Part shown: positions 6,570-14,658 of the stretch, piece after piece
How positions within the stretch are numbered: the first letter of the stretch is position 1
How the letters are laid out: every line of letters begins with the position of its first letter
NCBI GenBank assembly: GCA_964657395.1
Contig: CAZZUX010000100.1
Location: 1-14,709, forward strand
Direction: 5' to 3'
DNA length: 14,709 nt
Source of the DNA: G963692885 sp964657395
GTDB lineage: Bacteria > Acidobacteriota > Terriglobia > Terriglobales > Acidobacteriaceae
Notes under the pieces: model-generated
What the model saw: the letters and a program-made list of their open reading frames with translations, nothing else
What the model was told of the DNA's origin: nothing
Database searches by the model: none
Program-made: the position numbers and the translations under genes

Positions 6570-8963
6570 GAACTCCGGGGAACCCAGCAGCAATCCGGCA
6601 ATGGTTGAGGCTTCCGGATCAGTCGGCGGAAGGATCGGCGCATTGCTGTCCGGCAGTTCTGCGCGCCATCGCTTCTGGCCGTCCGGAACTGCTCCTCGTC
6701 CGGCATTTTCCTGCCATGCCGGCTGGTTTGCAGCGGGAGGCGCTACGCTGATTTGCTTCATGATCGCTGCCTGAGTCTGCGGTGTGGACGGCCCACTCAA
6801 CAATGCGTCTGCCAGCCAGCTCTCTTTCTGCTTAGCCGGGATCTGCTGGACGGTACTCACTGGCTGGTGGATCGTGGATGCCATAAGCGCATCGAAATCA
6901 GTTGCAACTCCAAGCTTGTTGTTTGCCAGCGAAATAGAGATGTTGATGCGGTCGAGCAAATCGCCGGTATTCACCCAGGCGTTGCTGGTCCATGGATAGC
7001 CATTGGGTGTCTGGCAGCCGAAGAACGGCATGCCGAGCTGGTTGAGTGCGTCCATCGAGGGTACCGGCCGGATCACGTCGCCACCAGTGGCTCGCAGGGC
7101 TGACAGGACAAACTCTTCCGGGGTCTTGATCTTTGCTCGGTAATTGTCCTTCGACCAGAAGTCCGGCGAATCGAGCATCGTCCGCATTACTTCGCGAATG
7201 TCGCCGCCTGTATTCACCCAGGTCTTTGCCATGCTGTCGACGAGCGCAGCCGACGGCTTGTCGCTGACAAAGCGAATCGCCAGTTGCTGCGAGACATGAT
7301 GCGCCGTGGTCGGACTGACAGCCAGCAGATGCAGCACCTCTAGCCCTTCATTCATGCCGGCCATCCAGGATTGACCTGACTGGCTCGTCATCTGTGGAGC
7401 AGCCTCGATGGTCTTCCCCAAAACGTACTTAGGCCCCGGCTCATGCCGCCGCGGGTTGAACTCAAATCCAATTGCACCGTTCTTCGCTACCTGGTTCGGT
7501 TCTTTCACACCCCAGCCGGTAAATACTTCTGCGACCTGCGTCACATCCTGCTGGGTGTAGCCGCCGTCGACACCAAGGGTGTGCAGTTCCATCAGTTCGC
7601 GCGCGTAATTCTCGTTCAGTCCCACATCCGCTTTGGGCTTGGCTGGCGCTGCAGGATTTGCATTCAGGACCGGCTGCATCTGCGACCGCAATCCGGCTTC
7701 GGAGTGGGGGCCGACCGATTGCTGCTGGTCGAGATAGAAGAGCATCGCGGGACTTTGCGCCGTCGCTACCAGCAGATCTTCAAACTTGCCCAGTGCGTGT
7801 GGCCGAATCGCATTCTTCTCATAGTCCACCAGGTACCACGGCGCGTATTGTCCTTTGCGCAGGTAGACGTTGAAGTGGTTCAGCCAGAAGTCCGTCATGA
7901 CAGCTTCCAGCTGGCGATTGCTGTAGACATCGCGCAGCAGCCGGGATGCCAGCAACTCTCCGCCTACAAGCTGCTGCGGGTTCTTGAGTGCCAGCAATGT
8001 CTCGCGCTGCTGGGGTGTGAGGTCTTCAATCAGGCTGCGCTTTTCCGGCTGAGTCAGGCTCTTCTGAAATGCATCGAAGTCGACCGGCTCCATGGCGACG
8101 ATCCTGGCCACACGCTGCGCCGGCGGCAGGTTCACGACACTGGTCGCTGCCAGGTCCGCGTATAGGCGCTGCTCCTTCACCTTGATCGAAGGAGAGTTTG
8201 CCGCATCATCGGGCTGGCCTGTCGCATTACCCATCGATCCAGCACCTGCGGCAGCTCGGGAACTGGTACTTCCGGCCGCATTGCCTGTGGAGGAAACCGA
8301 AGACCCCAGGAAAGAGTTGGTTGTGCGCGCAGGGACCGGGACAGGCCTGTCGGGCTTGATTCCGGGGGCCGCTGCCGGCGATGAGGACTGCGAGGAAGTA
8401 AGAGGCTGCGGATGTGCCACCGTATCTATTACCTGTTGAGGCGACTTAGCCGGGAGCGGCGGCGCGGTAAGATCCGCTGCAGCCTTCTCTGCCACTCGCT
8501 GCTGGTAGGCGTAGATACGATCGCTGTACACAGCATGCTCGACAGGATCAGTGGGCATCGGTATCTTGCCGTCTGCCACAGCTTTAATCAGGGGCTCCGC
8601 CGGATACCTTGCCAGCAGATCGCGCTGACTCAGGCGCATCGCCGGGTAACTGTCCAGCCGCGCTTCGAGAGCTGTGTCGTCGATGGTCTCCGGATAAAGC
8701 TGCTGGTTTATCCAGGTATCGACACCCATGGCCTCAATCCGTGCAACATCACCGGGTCGTGGACCGAAGGTGAGACGGTTGAGCGCCTGCAGTGCGCGCT
8801 CATGCGCCGGGAGCGCAGATCCGGTGAGCGATTGGCGGGTGTGGCGTCCATGCGCGAAAGCCGGAACGCTGCTGGCTGCAAAGACGGCCCAGGCCAGCGT
8901 GGCTGCAAGCATCCGTCTTGCTAAGCCGACCCGGTCTCTATCTCGCCCTTGCCAATTGCCCAT
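6558..8963 (-). CDS. Secreted DUF1800 family protein
   Basis: This is a protein of about 801 residues with an N-terminal signal peptide: Arg-rich n-region, hydrophobic core and an AFA-H cleavage context near residue 37. DUF1800 signatures follow in order: ALQALNRLTFGPRPGDVARI (about 57-76), FWLNHFNVYLRKGQY (359-373), QSPAMLFYLD, NENYARELMELHTLGVDGGY (450-469), the VFTGWG stretch, RHEPGPK (506-512) and the closing LLLGSPEFQRK. Function is unknown; DUF1800 genes are commonly paired with DUF1501 genes, but none lies here. Residues about 166-260 are a Ala/Ser/Pro/Gly-rich insertion. Two ATGs compete: 8969 sits only 1 base from AGGGAAG, while 8963 has a 7-base spacing, so 8963 is preferred. The gene lies downstream of the MFS gene on the same strand and converges on the pilus operon. 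Confidence 0.9.
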   Translation of the reverse strand: MGNWQGRDRDRVGLARRMLAATLAWAVFAASSVPAFAHGRHTRQSLTGSALPAHERALQALNRLTFGPRPGDVARIEAMGVDTWINQQLYPETIDDTALEARLDSYPAMRLSQRDLLARYPAEPLIKAVADGKIPMPTDPVEHAVYSDRIYAYQQRVAEKAAADLTAPPLPAKSPQQVIDTVAHPQPLTSSQSSSPAAAPGIKPDRPVPVPARTTNSFLGSSVSSTGNAAGSTSSRAAAGAGSMGNATGQPDDAANSPSIKVKEQRLYADLAATSVVNLPPAQRVARIVAMEPVDFDAFQKSLTQPEKRSLIEDLTPQQRETLLALKNPQQLVGGELLASRLLRDVYSNRQLEAVMTDFWLNHFNVYLRKGQYAPWYLVDYEKNAIRPHALGKFEDLLVATAQSPAMLFYLDQQQSVGPHSEAGLRSQMQPVLNANPAAPAKPKADVGLNENYARELMELHTLGVDGGYTQQDVTQVAEVFTGWGVKEPNQVAKNGAIGFEFNPRRHEPGPKYVLGKTIEAAPQMTSQSGQSWMAGMNEGLEVLHLLAVSPTTAHHVSQQLAIRFVSDKPSAALVDSMAKTWVNTGGDIREVMRTMLDSPDFWSKDNYRAKIKTPEEFVLSALRATGGDVIRPVPSMDALNQLGMPFFGCQTPNGYPWTSNAWVNTGDLLDRINISISLANNKLGVATDFDALMASTIHQPVSTVQQIPAKQKESWLADALLSGPSTPQTQAAIMKQISVAPPAANQPAWQENAGRGAVPDGQKRWRAELPDSNAPILPPTDPEASTIAGLLLGSPEFQRK

Positions 8964-8970
8964 CGTCATA

Positions 8971-8977
8971 CTTCCCT
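8971..8977 (-). promoter_or_regulatory. Shine-Dalgarno site deciding the DUF1800 start
   Basis: On the minus strand AGGGAAG lies 7 bases before the ATG at 8963 and only 1 base before the ATG at 8969. It therefore favours the shorter frame. Confidence 0.6.
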
Positions 8978-9036
8978 ATTTGTGCGCTAAGACCAAGTCA
9001 CAGTCATTATGAACCGGGCACGGTCCGATTGTTGCG

Positions 9037-10464
9037 TTATTGTCGCGCCTGCAGTAATCCCATCTCTTCGTAAATAGGCCGCATCACGGCCCGAATCGCC
9101 GGTAACTGGGTGACAAACCAAGCTGATCCGGCAATACAGAAGCTGCCCGTCACAATGATCGCCTTTGGCGCCCCTACCAGGTGAGCCAGGCCCCCGGCCA
9201 GCAGGCTGCCGAACGGCGCCATGCCGACAAAGGCCATGGTGTAGTAGCTCATCACGCGGCCACGCATATCCTGGCGCACCAGGGTCTGGATGATGGTGTT
9301 GCTGGCGGCCATCCCCTCCATCATGCCCCAGCCCACCATCATCATCAGCAGTATCGATAACCAAAGCACGCGGGACAGTCCAAACAGGATGAGACCGCCG
9401 CCGAAGACTGCTGCCGCTATCGGCACGACGCGCGTAAGCCCGACAACACTCTTCCGGAAGGCCAATGAAAGCGCAGCGATCAGTGCGCCAGTGCCAGCTG
9501 CCCCCATCAGGAAGCCAAGCGTGTGGGGACCGCCATGCAGCACACGCGACGCAAAGACCGGCATGAGCACGGTGTACGGCATACCCATGAGACTGCAGAT
9601 GGTAAAGAGTACGAGGATCGATCGTATCGGGACAAAGGCTGCGACGAAATCCCAGCCTTCGCGCAGCTGCTTCATCATGGATGGCCGCGATGGCAGCGCA
9701 GCAGCTGCCACGGTCGCCGGTGTCAGCCGCATCATCAGCAGCGAGGCAATGACGGCGAAGTAGCTGATGCCATCCACCAGGAAGCAGTATCCTTCACCAA
9801 CTCCCGCAATCAGCATTCCAGCCAGCGATGGACCGATCAGCCGCGCAGCATTCACCATGGACGAGTTGATCGCAATGGCATTGCCCAGGTCGCGGCGGTC
9901 TTCCACCATCTCGATCAGGAATGCCTGGCGCCCGGGCATATCAAACGCATTCACGAGCCCCTGGAAGACACTCAGGATCAGTATTTCTTCAATGGTGATG
10001 ACGCCGGCCAGCGTGAGCGTAGCCAGCACCAGCGACTGGATCGCTGCCAGCACCTGTGTCCATACCAGGACCTTGCGGCGATCCAGGCGATCCACCCATA
10101 CTCCCGCGAAGGGAGCCAGAAGGAAGGTCGGGATCTGTCCGAAGAATCCCACGACACCGAGCAGCCAGGCCGAACCGGTCAGCTTGTAGACCAGCCAGCT
10201 GGTGGCGATGCGCGTCATCCATGTGCCGATCAACGAGATACTCTGGCCGCTGAAGAAGAGCCGGAAATTCCGGTGTCGAAGAGCGCGCCAGGCACGGGAA
10301 AGCCCTGGCGACGGATCTGGAGGATGACCGTCCGCGCCGGAGGGAGTAAGTGCGATCGGCAGCGCCGGTTCTACTTCGTCGCTTGCCAGGTTTCCTGTAT
10401 TTACTGGAGGCACTTCCTCCAGTTTATAGAGTTGGAAGCAAGGCTGCGACCGGGCTTTCGCCAT
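9037..10464 (-). CDS. MFS exporter, EntS-like MFS_3 group
   Basis: This is a major facilitator transporter of about 475 residues with some 12 hydrophobic segments. The first helix follows WRALRHRNFRLFFSGQSISL (about 59-78), a common opening of MFS_3/EntS-type exporters. Motif A is visible as GVWVDRLDRRK (about 121-131), in the loop between helices 2 and 3. Family members export siderophores, drugs or other small molecules by proton antiport; the substrate here cannot be told. The frame can extend to a GTG at 10491, and neither start has a clear Shine-Dalgarno. The ATG at 10464 leaves a polar, Pro-rich cytoplasmic extension of about 58 residues, long for the family, so the true start may lie further downstream. 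The HDAC-like gene is divergent and DUF1800 follows after about 70 bases on the same strand. Confidence 0.88.
   Translation of the reverse strand: MAKARSQPCFQLYKLEEVPPVNTGNLASDEVEPALPIALTPSGADGHPPDPSPGLSRAWRALRHRNFRLFFSGQSISLIGTWMTRIATSWLVYKLTGSAWLLGVVGFFGQIPTFLLAPFAGVWVDRLDRRKVLVWTQVLAAIQSLVLATLTLAGVITIEEILILSVFQGLVNAFDMPGRQAFLIEMVEDRRDLGNAIAINSSMVNAARLIGPSLAGMLIAGVGEGYCFLVDGISYFAVIASLLMMRLTPATVAAAALPSRPSMMKQLREGWDFVAAFVPIRSILVLFTICSLMGMPYTVLMPVFASRVLHGGPHTLGFLMGAAGTGALIAALSLAFRKSVVGLTRVVPIAAAVFGGGLILFGLSRVLWLSILLMMMVGWGMMEGMAASNTIIQTLVRQDMRGRVMSYYTMAFVGMAPFGSLLAGGLAHLVGAPKAIIVTGSFCIAGSAWFVTQLPAIRAVMRPIYEEMGLLQARQ
10403..10423. repeat. Perfect inverted repeat near the 5' end of the MFS gene
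   Basis: ACTGGAGG, a five-base spacer, then CCTCCAGT form a perfect 8-bp stem. On the minus (MFS) strand the left arm contains GGAGG and the loop contains GTG, in frame as Val18 of the ATG-10464 frame. If the transcript or the translation start were downstream of the assumed ATG, this hairpin would hide an SD-like sequence. Otherwise it is a hairpin in early coding sequence. Confidence 0.5.
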
Positions 10465-10539
10465 GCTGGCGGCTGAGTTCGATACTGTCACCAGGCATTG
10501 CTGTTATGCAGCATTGCAGGATGGAAGCGGCGCTATGCT

Positions 10540-10544
10540 GGGAG
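10540..10544 (+). promoter_or_regulatory. Shine-Dalgarno-like site for the HDAC-family gene
   Basis: GGGAG lies 4 bases before the ATG at 10549, close but usable. It supports this start over the in-frame TTG at 10498, whose added residues do not resemble the family. Confidence 0.5.
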
Positions 10545-10548
10545 ACGC

Positions 10549-11541
10549 ATGATCCCGTTTCCACTCGTCTATCGCGAAGGCTTTTACCTGCCCTTCGGCA
10601 AAGCGCATGTCTTCCCGGGTATTAAGTACAAGCTGATCCGCGAACGCCTCATCTGCACGGACCATGCGACCGAAGAGAATTTCACTCCGGCAGAACGCAT
10701 CGGGATTGAGGATGTTCTCGGCGTCCACGAGGCGGGTTATGTCGACCGGCTTATTCACGGCACGTTGGCTGCTGCCGAGATCCGTCGCATGGAGCTGCCT
10801 TACTCGCCGAACCTGGTAGAAGCTACCCTCCTGGGCTGCGGCGGCACCCTGCTCGCCGCGCGAATGGCTCTTCAGACTGGCATTGCGATGTCGATCGGCG
10901 GCGGCTTCCACCATGCCCATCCTGACCATGGCGAAGGCTTCTGCATGCTGCACGATGTTGCCATCGCGCTGCGCCGCCTCCTGAAGGATCACCTGATCCG
11001 CAATGCCATGGTCATCGATCTCGACGTCCACCACGGCAATGGCACGGCAGCCATCTTTCCGCCTGAGTTCGCAGACAGTGAGAAGCTGCTGAGCAAAAAG
11101 ATTGCATGCGGCACCATGACTGGACCTGCGAGTCCAAGCAACGACAATGTCTTCACTCTCTCCCTGCACCAGCGCAAGATCTATCCCGCCTACAAGCCGC
11201 CGTCATCCATCGATGTCCACCTTGATGACGATACGAGCGATGATGACTATCTCGGCGCATTGCAGCAGGCGCTCAACGAGAGCTGGTCGCGAGTCACGCC
11301 CGACCTGATCGCCTACATTGCAGGGAGTGATCCATACCGGGATGACAAACTCGGCAGTCTCGGCCTCACCATCGACGGACTTCGTGAACGCGACAGGATG
11401 GTCTTCCAGGCTGCCCGGCAACGCAGCATTCCAATCTTTTCCGTCTATGCCGGCGGCTATGCCCGGCAGCTGGAAGACACGGTGACAATCCACACGAACA
11501 CAGTGCTTGCTGCCGCCGAGATCTTCCGCGACAGGCGCTGA
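10549..11541 (+). CDS. Histone deacetylase family (class IV-like) amidohydrolase
   Basis: This 330-residue zinc-dependent deacetylase-fold enzyme is of the arginase/HDAC superfamily and is expected in the cytoplasm, hydrolysing acetyl or other acyl amides of lysine or polyamine-like substrates. The N-terminal PFPLVYREGFYLPFG and the GGGFHHAHPDHGEGFC block resemble bacterial relatives of class IV (HDAC11-like) enzymes. The active site looks complete: His pair H121/H122, DLDVHHGNG with zinc ligands D159 and H161, third ligand D261 in GSDPY, and catalytic-type Tyr304 in AGGYA. The start at 10549 is chosen from GGGAG and the family-like N terminus. It is divergent from the MFS gene across a short spacer and converges on the SGNH hydrolase with 12 bases between. 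The biological substrate is unknown. Confidence 0.9.
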   Translation: MIPFPLVYREGFYLPFGKAHVFPGIKYKLIRERLICTDHATEENFTPAERIGIEDVLGVHEAGYVDRLIHGTLAAAEIRRMELPYSPNLVEATLLGCGGTLLAARMALQTGIAMSIGGGFHHAHPDHGEGFCMLHDVAIALRRLLKDHLIRNAMVIDLDVHHGNGTAAIFPPEFADSEKLLSKKIACGTMTGPASPSNDNVFTLSLHQRKIYPAYKPPSSIDVHLDDDTSDDDYLGALQQALNESWSRVTPDLIAYIAGSDPYRDDKLGSLGLTIDGLRERDRMVFQAARQRSIPIFSVYAGGYARQLEDTVTIHTNTVLAAAEIFRDRR

Positions 11542-11553
11542 GTTGCAGGGAAG

Positions 11554-12354
11554 CTACATCTTCGTTGCCTGGTCGATTGCCTGCTGCGCCAGTGGCGCTA
11601 TTACTTTGTAGCCAGCGTCATTTGGGTGCAGTCCGTCGTTCGAAAGCGCCGGCTGCATCTGTCCGCGTGCATCCACCATCGCGCTATAGTAGTCGAGATA
11701 GATGTCGCCGTTGGTTGCACAATATTGCTTCAACCAGTTATTCAGCGCCAGGATTTCGGCGGCGGGTCGCGTATCGAAGAACTCATGCTTGTCGGGGTGG
11801 TCGCCATTGACCGGCATCACGGACGAAAAAATCGTCACGATGTGATGCACCCGCGCCAGCTCTGCCATGCTCGCGTAATTGCGTTCGATATCTTCGATCG
11901 AGATGGGTCCTGTGTTGCCCGCAATGTCATTGGTTCCGGCAAGAATCAGCAGCACATGAGGCTGCAGATCGATCACGTCCTGGCGAAAACGCACCAGCAT
12001 CTGTGACGTCGTCTGACCGCTGATGCCGCGATTGATATAAGCCTTGCCCGGAAAGCTGCTATCGAGCTTCCAGCCATCAGTAATGGAGTCGCCGAAGAAC
12101 ACAACCCGTTGCTCGCCCGCCTTCGGTGCGCCCAGTGCTGCATTCGCCGCGCGATAGCGGGCCAGTTCTCCGTAATCGTTCATCAACATTCCCGCCCGAT
12201 GACTCTTGTACGCGTCCAGCTGTGGATGCGCCGGCGCTGACATGGCAGGGTTCGTAGAAGCCTGCGACGGATCGGCAATCGCGGGACCCTGCGCCTGCAT
12301 ACCAGCCGCTGTTAGAAGCAAAACCGCCACCATGCCACGCTGAAGGAATCTCAT
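11554..12354 (-). CDS. Secreted SGNH/GDSL-family hydrolase
   Basis: This 266-residue protein begins with a hydrophobic signal sequence (MVAVLLLTAAGMQAQ, about 8-22), so export is likely. All four SGNH blocks are visible: FFGDSITDGW with nucleophile S90, GISGQT with G113 for the oxyanion hole, LAGTNDIAG with N142, and NDGLHPND with D240 and H243. This group includes acetylhydrolases that deacetylate carbohydrates and other esterases; the substrate here is not set by sequence. Residues about 25-45 form a polar Ala/Pro/Ser linker. The ATG at 12354 has no strong Shine-Dalgarno, and M8 at 12333 is an alternative that would still leave the hydrophobic segment. The gene is divergent from ffh. Confidence 0.9.
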   Translation of the reverse strand: MRFLQRGMVAVLLLTAAGMQAQGPAIADPSQASTNPAMSAPAHPQLDAYKSHRAGMLMNDYGELARYRAANAALGAPKAGEQRVVFFGDSITDGWKLDSSFPGKAYINRGISGQTTSQMLVRFRQDVIDLQPHVLLILAGTNDIAGNTGPISIEDIERNYASMAELARVHHIVTIFSSVMPVNGDHPDKHEFFDTRPAAEILALNNWLKQYCATNGDIYLDYYSAMVDARGQMQPALSNDGLHPNDAGYKVIAPLAQQAIDQATKM

Positions 12355-12434
12355 CGCTAGAACATACCACCGGATCGTCGCTTCCGGCTTGTTCCGGGTG
12401 CGTTGCGGGAGCCGCCCGGTATGGCTGGTAAACT

Positions 12435-12442
12435 GGAAGGGA
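12435..12442 (+). promoter_or_regulatory. Shine-Dalgarno site of ffh
   Basis: GGAAGGGA ends 4 bases before the ATG at 12447 and supports that start. No confident -35/-10 pair is visible in the 92-base gap upstream. Confidence 0.55.
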
Positions 12443-12446
12443 CGCC

Positions 12447-13847
12447 ATGTTTGAAAACTTATCTGACAAGCTGCAGCGCACCTTCAAGAACCTGCGCGGC
12501 CAGGGTTCGGTTACCGAAGAAAACATCGGCGAAGCCCTGCGCGAAATCCGCATCGCTTTGCTCGAAGCCGACGTCAACCTAGCTGTCGTCAAGGAATTGA
12601 TCGAACACATTCGCGAGAAAGCCATCGGTACGTCAGTCATGACTGCGCTTTCTCCAACGGAGCAGGTCATCAAGATTGTTCGCGATGAACTGGTTGGACT
12701 TCTCGGCAAGGACACGGCTCGCTTCAACTTTGCTTCGAGACCGCCGACCGTCATCCTCATGGCGGGATTGCAGGGTTCAGGCAAAACGACCACTTCCGGC
12801 AAGCTGGCCGCGTGGCTGCAGAAAGGTGGTCATCGTCCGATGCTGGTGTCGGTCGACGTCTACCGCCCTGCTGCACGCGAACAACTGAATGTCGTGGCGA
12901 AGAGCATCAAGGCCAGCCTCTATGAAGGGGACACTGCCGGCGAAGCTGCCGGACCGGATCTCGTACTGCGACTGGCGAAAGAAGCACGTCGCGAAGCCGT
13001 CATCGCAGGTTGCGACACGCTGATCGTCGATACAGCTGGTCGACTTCACGTAGATAGCGACCTGATGGATGAAATGCGTCAGTTGAAAACGCTGCTGACT
13101 CCGCAGGAAATTCTATTCATCGCGGATGCGATGACCGGGCAGGATGCAGTCCGATCAGCCGACGAGTTCCACAAGCAGCTCGCTCTCACCGGCATCATCC
13201 TGACCAAGATGGATGGAGACGCGCGCGGTGGCGCTGCACTCTCCATTCGCCATGTCACCGGGCAGCCGGTAAAGTTCATCGGGCTGGGAGAAAAGCCTGA
13301 CGCGTTCGAGCCGTTCCATCCTGACCGGATCGTCAGCCGGATTCTAGGCATGGGCGACATCATGACGTTGATTGAGCGCGCCGAAGAGAAACTGGATCGC
13401 AGATCGTCAGAGGATTTTGCGAAGAAAGCACTCTCCGGCGACGGCTTCACGCTTGAAGATTTTCGTAACCAGTTGCGCCAGGTGCGCAAACTCGGATCGT
13501 TCCAGAGCATTATGAAGATGCTGCCTTCCGTTGGGCCGTTTCAGGGCTTGCAGCAGATGGCGGACCAGGTCGACGAAAGTCAATTCACGCGGGTCGAAGC
13601 CATCATCGACTCGATGACCAAACAGGAACGCGCTAATCACGAAATCATTTCCGGATCGCGTCGCAAACGGATCGCCGCCGGATCCGGTACGAGCGTGCAG
13701 GAGATCAATCAACTTCTCCGCCAGTACGCGCAGATGCGCAAAATGTTCAAGTCTGCCGGCAAAGGTGGCGGCCTGCAGCGTCGCCTGATGTCGCAGATGG
13801 GCGGTATGAAAGGCATGGGAGGCATGGGCGGTTTCGGCGGTCGCTGA
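12447..13847 (+). CDS. ffh: Signal recognition particle protein Ffh (SRP54)
   Basis: This 466-residue GTPase binds SRP RNA and signal sequences of nascent membrane and exported proteins and docks with FtsY. The N domain (1-about 90) begins MFENLSDKLQRTFKNLRG. The G domain carries G1 GLQGSGKTT (107-115), DVYRPAAREQL, G3 DTAGRLH (195-201), G4 TKMDGDARGG (253-262) and GLGEKPDAFEPFHPDRI. The M domain (about 310-466) includes QVRKLGSFQSIMKMLP, the RNA-binding-type SGSRRKRIAAGSG and a tail rich in Gly and Met. Length and domain order are normal. A peroxiredoxin-like gene follows after 54 bases on the same strand. Confidence 0.98.
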   Translation: MFENLSDKLQRTFKNLRGQGSVTEENIGEALREIRIALLEADVNLAVVKELIEHIREKAIGTSVMTALSPTEQVIKIVRDELVGLLGKDTARFNFASRPPTVILMAGLQGSGKTTTSGKLAAWLQKGGHRPMLVSVDVYRPAAREQLNVVAKSIKASLYEGDTAGEAAGPDLVLRLAKEARREAVIAGCDTLIVDTAGRLHVDSDLMDEMRQLKTLLTPQEILFIADAMTGQDAVRSADEFHKQLALTGIILTKMDGDARGGAALSIRHVTGQPVKFIGLGEKPDAFEPFHPDRIVSRILGMGDIMTLIERAEEKLDRRSSEDFAKKALSGDGFTLEDFRNQLRQVRKLGSFQSIMKMLPSVGPFQGLQQMADQVDESQFTRVEAIIDSMTKQERANHEIISGSRRKRIAAGSGTSVQEINQLLRQYAQMRKMFKSAGKGGGLQRRLMSQMGGMKGMGGMGGFGGR

Positions 13848-13901
13848 CGTTTCTCTTCAAAGGAACATTCCCGCAGTCACTCATTACGGAAGCTCATTGA
13901 T

Positions 13902-14540
13902 ATGCAGTCGCTTCAATCCCAGCTCGATGACATCACGGCCCAAACCCGTAAGCTGGTCCAGCCTGAGCGACTGGAACGTAACGAGCGCGTCATCGCCGAG
14001 CTTTTCTCGAGCGGCATCGAGGATCGCATTCTCAAGCCCGGGCAGAAGATGCCAGCCTTTCATCTGCCGGACGCTCAGAACAAAATAGTCCACTCCACTG
14101 ATCTTCTTGCGATCGCTCCGCTGGTCATCAATTTCTTCCGCGGTCGTTGGTGTCCCTATTGCATTACAGAACTGGAAGCCTGGCGCGACGCCTACAAACT
14201 TCTTCGCGAACATGGCGGGCTACTGGTTGCTATCTCGCCGCAGAGTGTCCGGCAGAATGACTTCACGGTCACCCAGCACGATTTGCCCTTCCCTGTCCTG
14301 CGTGACGAAGCCGCCGCCGTGGCCCACTTGTTCGGTGCAGCGTACGCTATTCCCGAAAGTTATCGCGATTACTACCGCTCGATCCTGGTGAACATCCCCT
14401 TTATCAACGATGAAGGTTCGTGGAAATTGCCGCTACCAGCGACCTTCGTCGTGGGTCAGGACGGGCTTGTGAAATGGTCCAGCGGCTTCGCTGATTTTCG
14501 CGTTCGACCGGAGCCGGAAGACGCTCTGCGCGCCCTGTAG
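13902..14540 (+). CDS. Peroxiredoxin-like AhpC/TSA thioredoxin-fold protein
   Basis: This 212-residue protein has an alpha-helical N-terminal extension (1-about 45) before a thioredoxin-fold AhpC/TSA domain. The domain starts LKPGQKMPAFHLPDAQNK and carries the active-site segment FFRGRWCPYC, with C84 and C87, and later the strand ATFVVGQDGLVKWSS. Such proteins usually reduce peroxides using the first cysteine. The WCPYC arrangement is closer to the PRX-like2 subgroup than to typical 2-Cys Prx with a distant resolving Cys, and the second Cys probably resolves locally. No signal peptide is evident, so the protein should be cytoplasmic. GGAAG lies about 9 bases before the ATG. It could share a transcript with ffh. 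Confidence 0.88.
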   Translation: MQSLQSQLDDITAQTRKLVQPERLERNERVIAELFSSGIEDRILKPGQKMPAFHLPDAQNKIVHSTDLLAIAPLVINFFRGRWCPYCITELEAWRDAYKLLREHGGLLVAISPQSVRQNDFTVTQHDLPFPVLRDEAAAVAHLFGAAYAIPESYRDYYRSILVNIPFINDEGSWKLPLPATFVVGQDGLVKWSSGFADFRVRPEPEDALRAL

Positions 14541-14624
14541 ATAATCTTCACTCAGGCGTCTTAGTCATTGCGGCACAATCACTTACATGCGTCGGATGGA
14601 TGCGCGCCACGAAGGCTCGCCGCC

Positions 14625-14653
14625 TTGACCCTGCTCTTGTGAATTGTTACTAT
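14625..14653 (+). promoter_or_regulatory. Sigma-70-type promoter of the initiator tRNA
   Basis: The -35 box TTGACC (14625-14630) and the -10 box TACTAT (14648-14653) are separated by 17 bases, and TGT directly before the -10 gives an extended -10 (TGn). The predicted start of transcription is about 14660, essentially the first base of the tRNA. The 118-base gap 14541-14658 holds nothing else convincing. Confidence 0.65.
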
Positions 14654-14658
14654 CAAGT

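Noticed and set aside
7443..8165. A plus-strand 240-codon frame
   Set aside because: It is antisense to the motif-rich part of the DUF1800 gene and lacks any recognisable domain or Shine-Dalgarno.
9011..9026. A 6-bp hairpin (with one G-T pair) after the MFS stop
   Set aside because: The stem is short and no T run follows on the minus strand, so it is not a convincing terminator.
9523..10476. A plus-strand 317-codon frame
   Set aside because: It is antisense to the MFS gene, very rich in His, Gln and Arg, with no membrane segments or known motifs.
10498..10548. N-terminal extension of the HDAC-family gene from a TTG at 10498
   Set aside because: The extra 17 residues do not fit the family, and the ATG at 10549 has a GGGAG just before it.
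11542..11575. A possible terminator between the HDAC-family and SGNH genes
   Set aside because: Only interrupted 4-bp stems can be drawn across the 12-base gap, with no T run on either side.
14612..14626. AAGGC/GCCTT hairpin before the tRNA promoter
   Set aside because: Only 5 bp, no T run, and it overlaps the -35 box; it is better explained by chance in GC-rich sequence.
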